64,000 nt of DNA from an uncultured Pseudomonadota bacterium (GCA_903828595.1 CAIKMS010000026.1:62001-126000); one strand, 5' to 3'. Shown: positions 8,092 through 17,615, numbered from the stretch's first letter. The notes: generated by a model not told the origin, from the letters alone. A program made the numbers and translations.

Positions 8092-8908
8092 GCGATGGGT
8101 AACGCCAAAGTGAGACGACCACCGCGTTGGTCCGTTCACGGAATACGGATTGAGCGACGTGGACGTGGGCGCAGTGTAAACCCGCATCACCGGCGAATTG
8201 GGCAGCAACGGAAGCCTCTGTTTCGCTGTGATTAACCATCCACAGTTCACCGTCAGGATTTAAGTTGCCACGAATAGCGGCAAACAAGGCGGCCGGCCTA
8301 AGCACTGATAGTGGAAGACGCCAGCCTAAGACGGGCTGTGGAGTGACGAAGGGAAAAAAAGCGGTAATTCGATCGGCTGAGCGGCGATAGAGGGTGTAAT
8401 CGGCGATGACAAAGGCGGTGTTTGCTAGCCTCGATACTTGAGATGTTGCTTTCTCTGCTCGATTGACGCCACCACTTAAGCGTCGATAGCCTTCCAGCTC
8501 AATGCCTACCAGCTCGTTTGGCTTAAAAAATGCGTGTAAAGCGGCGGCGTAGGTGAAGCTCGCACATCCCACATCCTGAACAAGACCAGGAGCCTGCGCG
8601 GGCAGCTTCCAATGACTTTGCGCCTGATCCAGATAATCTAAGTACTCGTAGCTTTGTAAGGCGCCTGTGGCGTCCTGCTGGGTTTCAAAGCGCCACTTAT
8701 AGCGAGTGCACAGTTCATCTAGCCTGACATGCTGTGCGGACCCCTCCAAAGCTAAGTGGACGGCCGGCTTTTCGGGTGCTGCGCGCCTGAATTTCCCCAA
8801 TCGCTCGGACAACGCCCAACTCAAGGCATGACGAGCCGAGCGTAATTGAGACCAAACAGCTAAGTGGAGCGCCATTACAAAAGTATAGCCGTATCTTTTA
8901 GCTCTCAT
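8057..8908 (-). CDS. Predicted SAM-dependent methyltransferase-like protein
   Basis: The protein has 283 residues. I do not recognise a named family, but residues around 108-135 read VQDVGCASFTYAAALHAFF followed by VGIELEGYR. That is the glycine-rich motif I and acidic motif II layout of a class I methyltransferase Rossmann fold. A later RGNLNPDGELWMVNH segment resembles the conserved strand 5 region. No signal peptide is evident. The gene converges on the exporter gene and overlaps its last 35 bases; both frames look genuine. Its 5' end abuts the upstream region of the S9 peptidase gene. An alternative ATG lies at 8875. The substrate is unknown, and the usual motif is imperfect (DVGCAS for DxGxGxG), so activity is unproven. 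Confidence 0.55.
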   Translation of the reverse strand: MRAKRYGYTFVMALHLAVWSQLRSARHALSWALSERLGKFRRAAPEKPAVHLALEGSAQHVRLDELCTRYKWRFETQQDATGALQSYEYLDYLDQAQSHWKLPAQAPGLVQDVGCASFTYAAALHAFFKPNELVGIELEGYRRLSGGVNRAEKATSQVSRLANTAFVIADYTLYRRSADRITAFFPFVTPQPVLGWRLPLSVLRPAALFAAIRGNLNPDGELWMVNHSETEASVAAQFAGDAGLHCAHVHVAQSVFRERTNAVVVSLWRYPSPNDATAKTPRR

Positions 8909-9037
8909 CGAGCTTTACCGCAGTGCAGAAGTTTTATCCAAGGTTTGACCGCGTCCACGGCTCAGGCCATCATCGGGCGTCCGTTTCGGATTGAGTATAT
9001 TGATCCGGAGTCATCTAAATTTGCGTGGGGGCTGACT

Positions 9038-11065
9038 ATGCTGAATTACCGTGTTGTTGGAGTTGTTTGCGCGATACTGCTGGGCTGCGGTAGCGCTGGC
9101 GCCGACAAGCGGCCTATAGAAGCTGATGATTTCTATAGAGGGCACACGCTGGCTGATTTGGCCTGTGCACCCGACGGGAAGTCGGTGGCCTATACGGTTA
9201 CCACGGTCGATAAAGAGGCCGATGAATTAAAAGATGCCTTATGGGAAATCAGCTGGGACGGCAAAGACGATCGCCGGCTGACTCAGGACTCCACCGGCGT
9301 CAGCAGGGTCAGCTACAGTCCGAATGGACGGTACATAGCGTTTATTTCTGCGCGCGGTGATGACGAGGATGCGCAGCTTTATGTGCTGGATCGGCGCGGT
9401 GGTGACGCCCAGGCCTTAACGTCTATTGCGGGCGACGTGATCGATTACCAATGGTCACCGGATAGCCAGCAGCTTGTCTTAGTGCTAGCAGACGTCAAGC
9501 CCAAAGCGCAGACGCCAAAAGCCAAGGCTGATCAAGCACCCAAACCTTTCGTCATCAATCAGTTTTCCTTCAAAGAAGATATCTCGGGTTATGCACGGCC
9601 CTCCGACCGTACGCATCTGTATCTGCTGAGTGTGAACACTCACGAGTTGACGGCTTTGACACAAGATGCCGGTGTCGTTGACAAAGATCCCGTGTGGTCA
9701 ACGGACAGTAAAAAAATCGCTTATGTCAGTGACCATTCGGGCGATGCAGCGCCCACCGCTATTAATGAGATTGATATCATTGACGCCGTCGCAGGCGCAA
9801 AACCGCAAAAGCTCACGAGCTTTTTCGCACCTAATCACCAGTCGTTGGTGTGGATACCTAATACGGCGCAGGTGGCCTACCTGGTAGGCTTTGAGCCGCG
9901 CATCTATGCCTACAGTCATGACCGCCTAGCAGTAGTCGACGTAAAAACGGGTACGAGCCGCGTTGTGACCGAAAAATTGAATCGGGCGGTTTCCGATCCG
10001 GTCGTTACGGGAACTCCAGGCGTTTTAAGCGTTATTGTGGAGGATGATCGCTCGCGCTATCCAGCGACAGTTTCGCTGGCCACCGGTGAAGTACACCGCA
10101 CACTCACGCGAGCGCTCGCAGTGACCGAGCAGTGCAGTGCCGCGGGTCATATCGCCGTGCTAGCCGCCACCGATGACGTGGCGCCAGAAATCTATTCGCT
10201 CGAAAAGAACCAGCTGCGCAAGCTTTCTTCGCACAACGATGAACTGATGGCTGAACTGAATTTGGGGTCTGTAGAGGACATTTCGTTCAACAGTCGGGAC
10301 GGAACCGAGGTACACGGCTTGATCATTAAGCCGGTTGATTACGATTCATCAAAGCGCTACCCGACGATATTGTGGATTCATGGTGGCCCCAACGGCCAGG
10401 ATGAGCACGGCTTGCTGTTGGATGCTTATCCACTGCAGTTTGAACGTGAGTGGTTCGCCTCGCACGGCTATGTCGTTCTTGCTATCAATTATCGGGGTAG
10501 CAGCGGTCGGGGCCCGGACTTCCAGCGCGCCATCTGGGCGGATTGGGGTCACTTAGAGGTGGAGGATTTATTGGCGGGCGTGGATTACGCCGTGAAGGCC
10601 GGAATTGCTGACCCGAATCGATTGGGCATTGGCGGTTGGAGTTACGGCGGAATTCTCACCGATTATACGATTGCATCGGACACACGCTTTAAGGCCGCTA
10701 TTAGTGGCGCCGGCAGTGGCAACCAACTGTCTATGTTCGGTTCCGATCAATACGTCATGCAATATCTGAACGAACTCGGTGCGCCGTGGAAGAATCTTGA
10801 TCTGTGGATCAAGGTGTCGTATCCGTTTTTTCATGCGGACAAAATCAAAACGCCTACGCTGTTCATGGGAGGGTCGTCTGACTTTAATGTGCCTATCGCC
10901 GGTGGCGAGCAGATGTATCAGGCGTTGCGGGCGGTTGGTACGCCGGCGGAACTCGTGGTCTATCCCCGTCAATTCCATTTATTTACGCGACCCAGCTACG
11001 TGCGCGACCGGATCGTTCGCTATACCGACTGGTATGATCGCTACCTCAAGCCACAAGCTCCTTAA
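9038..11065 (+). CDS. S9 family (prolyl oligopeptidase-type) peptidase, exported
   Basis: I place the start at ATG 9038, with GGGGG six bases upstream; this gives 675 residues beginning with an export signal (RVVGVVCAILLGCGSAG). A longer in-frame ORF from 8864 would bury the signal. LLGC is close to a lipobox, so it may be a lipoprotein. Residues of about 30-400 form the WD40-like beta-propeller (DFYRGHTLADLACAPDG and repeated WSPDS/WSTDS blades). The alpha/beta-hydrolase domain carries the triad S535 (GGWSYGG), D615 (GSSDFNVP) and H647 (RQFHLF). Such dipeptidyl/acylaminoacyl peptidases trim peptides in the periplasm. An M14 peptidase gene follows, fitting a peptide-scavenging pair. Confidence 0.88.
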   Translation: MLNYRVVGVVCAILLGCGSAGADKRPIEADDFYRGHTLADLACAPDGKSVAYTVTTVDKEADELKDALWEISWDGKDDRRLTQDSTGVSRVSYSPNGRYIAFISARGDDEDAQLYVLDRRGGDAQALTSIAGDVIDYQWSPDSQQLVLVLADVKPKAQTPKAKADQAPKPFVINQFSFKEDISGYARPSDRTHLYLLSVNTHELTALTQDAGVVDKDPVWSTDSKKIAYVSDHSGDAAPTAINEIDIIDAVAGAKPQKLTSFFAPNHQSLVWIPNTAQVAYLVGFEPRIYAYSHDRLAVVDVKTGTSRVVTEKLNRAVSDPVVTGTPGVLSVIVEDDRSRYPATVSLATGEVHRTLTRALAVTEQCSAAGHIAVLAATDDVAPEIYSLEKNQLRKLSSHNDELMAELNLGSVEDISFNSRDGTEVHGLIIKPVDYDSSKRYPTILWIHGGPNGQDEHGLLLDAYPLQFEREWFASHGYVVLAINYRGSSGRGPDFQRAIWADWGHLEVEDLLAGVDYAVKAGIADPNRLGIGGWSYGGILTDYTIASDTRFKAAISGAGSGNQLSMFGSDQYVMQYLNELGAPWKNLDLWIKVSYPFFHADKIKTPTLFMGGSSDFNVPIAGGEQMYQALRAVGTPAELVVYPRQFHLFTRPSYVRDRIVRYTDWYDRYLKPQAP

Positions 11066-11087
11066 TGTTTTGAATGACCGCTACTCC

Positions 11088-11113
11088 GGCCGGTGATGCT
11101 CAGTGCACCGGCC
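11088..11113 (+). repeat. Intercistronic perfect inverted repeat
   Basis: GGCCGGTG (11088-11095) and CACCGGCC (11106-11113) are a perfect 8-bp inverted repeat with a 10-base loop, lying between the S9 and M14 peptidase genes. No T tract follows, so it is not a good intrinsic terminator. It may stabilise or partition the peptidase mRNA, or bind a protein. It also covers a GTG that would be an alternative, less likely, start of the M14 gene. Confidence 0.5.
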
Positions 11114-11131
11114 ATACCCGAAGAGGCTTTT

Positions 11132-13957
11132 ATGGGCAGAGGATGCCGTTCGCTACTAATCCTTCCTATTGTATTTTATATGGCTATCCGCGCCGTGGCG
11201 GCGCAGCAACCGGATACACCGGAGGCGGGCTCTGTAGAAGCGATCGCGGCGGCCACGACGGAAGCGCGGTTTTTATCTCCTTGGGTCTCCTACACTCCGG
11301 CATCCAGCACTGTGCCGTCGCCACAGGCTTTCTTGCACCGCATAGCCGGCGCGCCGGGTGAGTTAGTCAACTCGCAGACGGCCTATAGTTACGTTCGCGC
11401 GCTAGCCAAGGCCTCGCCTCGGGTTAAAGTATTTACGATAGGCACCTCTGAGGAGGGGCGCGATATTGTCTTAGTAGCTATTTCGGATGAAGAGGGAATT
11501 GCCAGTCTCGATCAGCTCAAGGCGGCGACTGCTGCATTAGCTGACCCCAGACGCACCACTCCGGAGGCAGCCCAGCAGCTTATTGCTACGGCCCGGCCGT
11601 TTTATTATTTCAACGCTGCACTGCATTCGGACGAGACGGGTTCGACTGAATCAACGCTCGAACTGGCTTACCGTTTAGCGGTATCTGAACAGCCGATGAT
11701 TCGCAACATTCGGCAGCATCTGGTTGTGCTGATCAATCCGGTTTCTAATCCTGATGGACGAGATAAGCAGGTCGAATGGTTCTATCGCTACTTAAAGGGA
11801 AAGACCGATAAAAATACGCTGCCGCGCCAATCGCCGCCGTATTGGTCTAAGTATGCGATGGTCGATATTAATCGCGACACGCATCAACAGACCCACGAAA
11901 CGACCAAGGCCGTGCATCGGATGTTTCATGAATGGCATCCGACGGTGGTGCATGATCTGCATGAAAGTGTCGCATTGCTTATGAGCTGGAATGGTACCGG
12001 TCCGTTCAATCCGAATATTGATCCGATTACCTATACCGAATTTTTAGAACTTAGTTTTCATGAAGTGCAGGAGCTTACGGGTATGGGGATGCCCGGGGTC
12101 TCCACCTGGAACTTTGGCGAGGGCTTTGCGCACTTGTATTTGGATTCAGTGGCTATGAACCACAATGCAGTGGGTCGTGGTTATGAGACCTTTGGAAACA
12201 GTACGGCAGAAACGCTTACCCAGACCCTGTCCGCTGACGAGGTTAGTTCGGAGTGGTATCGCACGTTGCCGCCACCCAGCACCCCGTTTCGATGGTCTGC
12301 ACGTGATAATGTTAATTACAACGAGACTGCATCTCTGGCAGCCTTAGACTTGGCGGCTAAGAATGCGGCCTCTTTGCTTCGCAATTTTTATCAAAAGAGT
12401 TTGCACTCGTGGCGTAAAGGATTAGACGAGGCGCCCTTTGCTTTCATCATTCCCGCTGATCAGGGAGATCCGGGACGGGTGGCAGCCTTAGTATCTAGAT
12501 TGATGGCGCAACATATTGAAGTCCACCAGGCAAAGGCGCCAATTCATCTTAACGACGGAGACTACCCGGCTGGTGCGTACGTGGTTCGGTTGGATCAGCC
12601 GTACCGCAATTACGCGGTCGATCTGCTTACTTCCCAGGTTTATCCGAAGGACCGTGGAGAACCCTATGATGATGTGTCATGGTCATTCCCAGCGCACTAT
12701 CATGTTTCAGTAACGCCCACCGCCGATCCGGCGATACGATCCTTAGCGCTGTCTGCTTTAACCCACGCACCATCCCCCGCCGGTCACGTGGCGTCTGGCG
12801 GGCGGTTCTACCTGCTGCCCGATACCGGTCAAGAGGCGTTGCTGGAGGCACGCTATCGTTTAGCCCGCTTTCACGTTTTTATAGCGGAGAAAGCCTTTAG
12901 TGAGAATGGACGCGAGTATCCTCCAGGGTCATGGGTGATTCCGGCGCAAACCGGTTTGCCTGTGGCTCTCAGTGAAGTTGCACAGGCTTTGTCGTTGGAG
13001 TTTACGTCGACAGATCAAGCGCCTGCGGTCTTACAGCACGAGTCCAGGGTACCTCGCTTAGGGTTGTGGACACCCTGGGCGGATACGGACTCCAGCGGTT
13101 GGGTACGCTATTCGTTAGATCAGCGGCACATACCCTATGTAAACGTCAGAGATGAGGACATTCGTGCGGGGCATCTAAAAGAGCATTACGACGTTCTGTT
13201 GTACGGCAACGTGGATCTGGAGTTGGCTGAGCAGATTCAGGGTTTGCCGACTCGATGGGGCCCAATGCCGTTTAAAAAGACACCACAGACGCCTAGCTTG
13301 GGTACGCCAGTTTCGTCCGACGATATTACGGGTGGGATTGGTTGGGGTGGTATGAGTGAACTGCAAAGTTTTCTGGATCAGGGGGGTCTGATGATCACCT
13401 TGGGTTCAGCCAGTTCGCTGGCTCTTGAAGCAGGACTGGTTCGAGGAGTTCGCCGAGACTCTGGTGGTGTGCCACGTAGTGCAACGGGTGGTGGGGCTGC
13501 AGCCGCGGCGGCTTCGGTGGATGCGGTTACCCGCACCCCTGGTGCGCATGTACAGGTTACGTTTGCTCGGCCTGAGCATCCCATCGCTTATGGTTATCCG
13601 ATGCACACCCACGTATTTAGGCAAAACTTTCCCTTGTATGCGGTGCCTCGACGCTACCTGCGTATGGCCTATTGCACCTCATGTTTGGATGGCCCTGAGG
13701 ACCCGAGTGGAATCGTGTTGCGCTGGGGCGATGACCGAGGTGGCCCCATGCTGGTTAGCGGTCAGGTCTGGGGAGAAGCAGGCTTGGCCGGCCGGCCGGC
13801 GATTCTTGACATGCCTGCGGGCCGTGGGCACTTGGTGGCGTTTAACTTCAACCCGTTGCACCGCGATCTGAATCGCGGCGATCAACGTATGTTGTGGAAC
13901 GCGCTGATTAATTGGCAAGCCATTCTGCAATTACCAATCGGGTCGAGCACGCCTTAA
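11132..13957 (+). CDS. M14 family zinc carboxypeptidase-like protein, exported
   Basis: The start at ATG 11132 is supported by AAGAGG (11121-11126) five bases upstream and gives 941 residues beginning with a signal peptide (MGRGCRSLLILPIVFYMAIR). The peptidase M14 domain occupies roughly residues 60-370. It includes the HxxE zinc motif in ALHSDETGSTES, the substrate-binding NPVSNPDGRD loop, and INRDTHQQTHETT with the following HDLHES, which holds the third zinc histidine. The long C-terminal half is typical of large bacterial M14 members and contains a GATase1-like region near 750-930. It is coded directly after an S9 peptidase, suggesting joint periplasmic peptide breakdown. The exact specificity is not predictable. 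Confidence 0.85.
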   Translation: MGRGCRSLLILPIVFYMAIRAVAAQQPDTPEAGSVEAIAAATTEARFLSPWVSYTPASSTVPSPQAFLHRIAGAPGELVNSQTAYSYVRALAKASPRVKVFTIGTSEEGRDIVLVAISDEEGIASLDQLKAATAALADPRRTTPEAAQQLIATARPFYYFNAALHSDETGSTESTLELAYRLAVSEQPMIRNIRQHLVVLINPVSNPDGRDKQVEWFYRYLKGKTDKNTLPRQSPPYWSKYAMVDINRDTHQQTHETTKAVHRMFHEWHPTVVHDLHESVALLMSWNGTGPFNPNIDPITYTEFLELSFHEVQELTGMGMPGVSTWNFGEGFAHLYLDSVAMNHNAVGRGYETFGNSTAETLTQTLSADEVSSEWYRTLPPPSTPFRWSARDNVNYNETASLAALDLAAKNAASLLRNFYQKSLHSWRKGLDEAPFAFIIPADQGDPGRVAALVSRLMAQHIEVHQAKAPIHLNDGDYPAGAYVVRLDQPYRNYAVDLLTSQVYPKDRGEPYDDVSWSFPAHYHVSVTPTADPAIRSLALSALTHAPSPAGHVASGGRFYLLPDTGQEALLEARYRLARFHVFIAEKAFSENGREYPPGSWVIPAQTGLPVALSEVAQALSLEFTSTDQAPAVLQHESRVPRLGLWTPWADTDSSGWVRYSLDQRHIPYVNVRDEDIRAGHLKEHYDVLLYGNVDLELAEQIQGLPTRWGPMPFKKTPQTPSLGTPVSSDDITGGIGWGGMSELQSFLDQGGLMITLGSASSLALEAGLVRGVRRDSGGVPRSATGGGAAAAAASVDAVTRTPGAHVQVTFARPEHPIAYGYPMHTHVFRQNFPLYAVPRRYLRMAYCTSCLDGPEDPSGIVLRWGDDRGGPMLVSGQVWGEAGLAGRPAILDMPAGRGHLVAFNFNPLHRDLNRGDQRMLWNALINWQAILQLPIGSSTP

Positions 13958-13973
13958 AGGCTAGGCGTCATTG

Positions 13974-14006
13974 TAGGCTTCAGCTTTTGCGATTCACTGA
14001 AGGCTA
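13974..14006. terminator. Hairpin between convergent genes, possible bidirectional terminator
   Basis: TAGGCTTCAG (13974-13983) pairs with CTGAAGGCTA (13997-14006) with one mismatch, giving a 10-bp imperfect stem between the convergent M14 and SDR genes. There is no strong T tract on either side, so termination would be weak or factor-aided. Confidence 0.35.
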
Positions 14007-14022
14007 GTTGATGGTTCGCCTG

Positions 14023-14808
14023 CTACGTACGCAGATAACTTGCGCCGTTGATATCAATGATGCTGCCGGTCATTGCTGCGGGCGCATCCAGCGCACAAAA
14101 CACGGCGGCTTGCGCCACCTCTGATGGTGTTGCGACACGACCTAGCGGATGCTGAGCAAGAATTTCGTCCCTGTGAGGGCCAGTCAGGTACTGGGTAGCC
14201 ATCTCGGTCTCTACCCAACCGGGTGCCAGGGTGTAAACATAGATCTGTTGCGGAGCCAGAGCTTTCGCTAAGGACTGACCTAGCGCGTTTAGGCCGGCTT
14301 TGCTCGCGCCGTACGCCGGAGCATCCGGCTCACCCCTGAACGCTCCTCGCGAGGAGATGTTCACAATGCGACCCCGACCCCTTTCACCGGGCGCGCGTCC
14401 AGCCATGGATATCGCGACTGCCTGTGAGAGCAGCGCGGGTGCTAATAAATTGGTCGATAGTGTTTGCACCCAGGTGGATTGCCACTGATCTGGTGAGGTT
14501 TTTAGCGGAGGATGATCAATAATGACGGCGGCGTTATTAATCAGGATATCGATCGAACCCTGTGAGGTAGTCACGTTCGATACCAGCTTTGCTAGGGCCT
14601 GTGTATCAGCCAAGTCGGCTGCGTAGCGCTGATGACCGTCGCCGGCGAGTAGCGCCAATGTTTCATCAGCCGCGCGCTGGTTTTCTCGGTAATGGACGGC
14701 AACGTGTATACCTCGCGCTGCTAGCGCGATGGCAATCTCTCGGCCGATTCCGCGTGAGGCCCCGGTCACTAAAGCAACCGGGACCTTTGAGTCCTTTCGT
14801 GAATCCAC
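14023..14808 (-). CDS. SDR family oxidoreductase (FabG-like)
   Basis: The protein has 261 residues in the classical short-chain dehydrogenase form. The cofactor motif TGASRGIG is near residue 16, the NNAA structural motif near 91, the catalytic Ser lies in IVNISSRG and the YGASK Tyr/Lys pair near 161-165. An Arg-rich beta2 turn (HYREN) suggests NADPH. The C-terminal PGWVETEM segment is normal. It lies 9 bases downstream of the degenerate amidohydrolase gene on the same strand and is probably co-transcribed with it. The substrate is unknown; the FabG-like form is shared by many sugar, acyl and alcohol dehydrogenases. Confidence 0.88.
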   Translation of the reverse strand: MDSRKDSKVPVALVTGASRGIGREIAIALAARGIHVAVHYRENQRAADETLALLAGDGHQRYAADLADTQALAKLVSNVTTSQGSIDILINNAAVIIDHPPLKTSPDQWQSTWVQTLSTNLLAPALLSQAVAISMAGRAPGERGRGRIVNISSRGAFRGEPDAPAYGASKAGLNALGQSLAKALAPQQIYVYTLAPGWVETEMATQYLTGPHRDEILAQHPLGRVATPSEVAQAAVFCALDAPAAMTGSIIDINGASYLRT

Positions 14809-14817
14809 CCGCTGGGC

Positions 14818-16131
14818 CTACTTCGACGAACGCGCCGCAGTGTCCTGGGGCAAATACCGATCACGCAGGTCGAGCTTGCGACTGGATAGTGGCTGCTCTT
14901 TGCCTTGGATGAGTACCAGCACTGGGTAGCTGGCGATTTCTAGAGGGTCGCCATTCCATACCACTACATCCGCGTCACGGCCTGCCTGCAGCGAGCCAAC
15001 CCGATCACTAATACCCCACGCTGTAGCCGGGTTGATCGTTAGACAGGCCAGGGCGGCGTCATACCCTAAGCCGTTAGCTACCGCAGTGCCGGCGTTGAGT
15101 CGTGCCTGACGAAGCGTGGTGTAGCTGTGGCTGCCGACAATCGACACCGACACCCCGGCAGCCTGCAATCGAGCCGCGTTATCTAAACGTGAACCAATCG
15201 CCTCAAACGAGGAAGGTAAGTCACTCTCAGAATCAATGATGACGGGCGTTTTACTCTGTGCAAGCTCGGCAGCCACCTGCCAGCCTTCCTCGGCACCTTC
15301 AATGATGATGCGAACCTTTTCGCGTTGCGCGAAGCTCAGCACTTGGCGTAGGTCGGATGCCTGATGGGCCCGTACCAGTAGAGGCATGGTACCGGCCAAG
15401 ACAGGCTGTAAGGCCTCTAGGTCAGCCCGGGAGTAGGTAGAGGCAATCTCGTGGGTTTCAAACTCCGCACGGTGGCGCGCGTAGCGGCGCGCATCCTCCA
15501 AGGCCTCATGCGCGAGCACCATGGCGGCACCCCGCGAGCCGGCCGAGCTTGCCCCGGCTTCCCCCAGATCTAACGTAATAGCGGCATGCGGAGCAAATAC
15601 CGTCGCCGACTCGTTTGAGGTCATTCGCACACCAACGGCCTGGCCGCCGAAAAGCTGCGCAGTTTGATGCATCCCGCTGGTCGCCATGTCCGCTTCGTCT
15701 TCATCGTCCTCACCCGCCGGTGCGGGTGTCGCCATAGCCCGGGTGATTCCCGCCCGACGGGCTTCAGCGGCCAGTAAGGTGGCTGGATTAACGCCGTATT
15801 GCAGGTCATTGGCTGGCCCCAGAGTTTTGGCAGCTGAGTCCTCGCGCGTGGAGCGCACCGCGGCGACTTCAGTAAGGCCTAAGTCAGAGGAGGCGGCAAT
15901 GAATCCGGGCGTCACGATCTGACCGGCCGCATCAATTACACGCGCCCCAGCAGGAACTGACAGGTTAGCGCCCACGGCGGTGATTTTGCCGTCGGTGATC
16001 AGGAGCGTGCCGTTATTGATCGTGCCTGCGGCACTCACGGTCATCAGCCGCGCGTTGGTGATGGCGATCGTACTTGCTGATGAGGGCGCAGCAACGGTGA
16101 TGGCCATTAGGCCCAGTAATACAGCACGCAT
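14818..16131 (-). CDS. Amidohydrolase-family protein lacking the HxH metal motif, exported
   Basis: The protein has 437 residues with a signal peptide (MRAVLLGLMAITVAAPSSAS). The urease-like beta-sandwich and the TIM-barrel start are recognisable (IAITNARLMTVSAAG, then IVTPGFIAASSDLG). Where active amidohydrolases carry HxH after the TPGxID element, this protein has ASS. The C-terminal INPATAWGISDRVGSLQAGRDADVVVW block is intact. It therefore looks like a paralogue of the gene upstream that has lost at least one metal site and may act as a partner subunit rather than as an enzyme on its own. Its ATG overlaps the upstream stop codon by one base (TAATG), so the two are translationally coupled. 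Confidence 0.8.
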   Translation of the reverse strand: MRAVLLGLMAITVAAPSSASTIAITNARLMTVSAAGTINNGTLLITDGKITAVGANLSVPAGARVIDAAGQIVTPGFIAASSDLGLTEVAAVRSTREDSAAKTLGPANDLQYGVNPATLLAAEARRAGITRAMATPAPAGEDDEDEADMATSGMHQTAQLFGGQAVGVRMTSNESATVFAPHAAITLDLGEAGASSAGSRGAAMVLAHEALEDARRYARHRAEFETHEIASTYSRADLEALQPVLAGTMPLLVRAHQASDLRQVLSFAQREKVRIIIEGAEEGWQVAAELAQSKTPVIIDSESDLPSSFEAIGSRLDNAARLQAAGVSVSIVGSHSYTTLRQARLNAGTAVANGLGYDAALACLTINPATAWGISDRVGSLQAGRDADVVVWNGDPLEIASYPVLVLIQGKEQPLSSRKLDLRDRYLPQDTAARSSK

Positions 16132-17615
16132 TAACGGAACCCCACGGTAGCTGAGCGACCCACTTCGAAATCCGAGCGGGGCGCGGTGGTAATACTACGA
16201 TCGAAACTTAAATTGCCGTCGATGTAGACCTTCTCGGCCACGGCATAGACGCTAAAAGGATCTCGGCTCCAAACCACCACGTCAGCCATTTTTCCGACGC
16301 TTAAGCTGCCGGTGTATTGGTCTATCCCGATGGATTTTGCAGCGTTGGAGGTTATCCAGCGGATGGCTTCAGCGCGCGTGATGTTGAGCCCGGCGCGATT
16401 GCCTGCTGCCATCGCGATGCCGGCCTCCTGATTGAGGTGTTGGGTGATGATGGCATCGTCCGAATGGATAACGGTACAGGCGCCGGCACGGTGGCTTAAT
16501 GCCGCGTTAGCGTCGATGCCATCCAAGGATTCCATTTTAAAGCCGGCCCAGTCGCCCCACGTCGCCAGACAGATGTTCTCGCGAGCCAACAGCGGCGCGA
16601 CTTTATACGCCTCGCTGGCATGGTGGAACATCGCGATGTGAAAGCCGAACTCCTTGGAGATATCGATCATCTGGGCCATTTCATCGCCGCGGTAGCAATG
16701 GTTTTGCACCAAAATTTCACCGCGCAACACGCCGGCCAAGGTATCCATCTGCAGGTCACGCTTCGGGGGATCAGCCTTTTCACCTCGAGCAATTTTGGCG
16801 TGATACTCGTCCCAATGACGCACATACTCACGCGCCGCAATCCAGGCGGCGCGGTAGCCGGCAACGTTACCCATACGGGTAGACGGGGCGCGGCCCCGAC
16901 GCCCGTAAACGCCTTTGGGGTTTTCGCCACAAGCCATCTTCACGCCATAAGGCGCGCCGGGAAATTTCATGCCTTGTGCGGTCACAGAGGCAACATTCTT
17001 CAAGGTGACGGACCGGCCACCAAAAAGGTTCGCGGAACCGGGTAAAATCTGCAGCGTTGTGACTCCACCGGCCAGCGCCCGCTCAAAGCCCGGATCTTGC
17101 GGCCAGACGGAGTGTTCGGCCCATACTTCCGCTGTGTTAGGTGCTGTGGCTTCGTTGCCATCCGAACTCGCCCAGACGCCGGGTGTCGCGTACACGCCCA
17201 GATGGCTGTGAACATCGATAATGCCCGGAGTGATCCACTTGCCGCGGGCATCGATGACGATAGCGTCGGCGGGGATGGTGACCGATGGTCCAACCGCGGC
17301 GATTTTTCCATCCGCTAACAGCACCGTCGCATCCGACCATTCTTCGCCGTTACCGGTTAATACGCTGGCGTGCACCAGCGCCGTCATCACACTGGGAGCG
17401 GCCACGTAAGTGGAGGGGAACGGGTTCGGATCACTTTTCGGATCTATGCCTTTGGCTAACGGCGTGGCCGCGGATTTAGCCGAGACGGCTTTCGGGGCGT
17501 TGTCGGAGTTAGTGCTCGTGCTGGTGGTGGCACAACCGACAAATCCTAACAATAGCGCCATCACTGCCAAAGGACTGCAGCGCCGAACCAGGGTGGTCAA
17601 GGGTGTATGGGTCAT
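16131..17615 (-). CDS. Amidohydrolase (imidazolonepropionase-like), exported lipoprotein-like
   Basis: The protein has 494 residues. The N terminus is an export signal ending in FVGC, close to a lipobox, so it may be anchored to a membrane on the periplasmic side. The metal motif HSH is present in GIIDVHSHLG (about residues 137-146). Later histidines fall in AMFHHASEA and VIHSDD, as in metal-dependent amidohydrolases. The C-terminal SIGIDQYTGSLSVGKMADVVVW block closes the beta sandwich. Members of this family cleave cyclic amides or dipeptides; the substrate here is unknown. It leads a three-gene unit with the degenerate paralogue and an SDR. The neighbouring exported peptidases make peptide-derived compounds plausible. 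Confidence 0.85.
   Translation of the reverse strand: MTHTPLTTLVRRCSPLAVMALLLGFVGCATTSTSTNSDNAPKAVSAKSAATPLAKGIDPKSDPNPFPSTYVAAPSVMTALVHASVLTGNGEEWSDATVLLADGKIAAVGPSVTIPADAIVIDARGKWITPGIIDVHSHLGVYATPGVWASSDGNEATAPNTAEVWAEHSVWPQDPGFERALAGGVTTLQILPGSANLFGGRSVTLKNVASVTAQGMKFPGAPYGVKMACGENPKGVYGRRGRAPSTRMGNVAGYRAAWIAAREYVRHWDEYHAKIARGEKADPPKRDLQMDTLAGVLRGEILVQNHCYRGDEMAQMIDISKEFGFHIAMFHHASEAYKVAPLLARENICLATWGDWAGFKMESLDGIDANAALSHRAGACTVIHSDDAIITQHLNQEAGIAMAAGNRAGLNITRAEAIRWITSNAAKSIGIDQYTGSLSVGKMADVVVWSRDPFSVYAVAEKVYIDGNLSFDRSITTAPRSDFEVGRSATVGFR

Noticed and set aside
8864-9037. N-terminal extension of the S9 peptidase
   Set aside because: It would place 58 residues before the export signal and overlaps the divergent gene's start; ATG 9038 has a G-rich ribosome site.
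13378-13871. Long alternative frames inside the M14 gene
   Set aside because: They are shadows of a gene with clear domain content and signal peptide.
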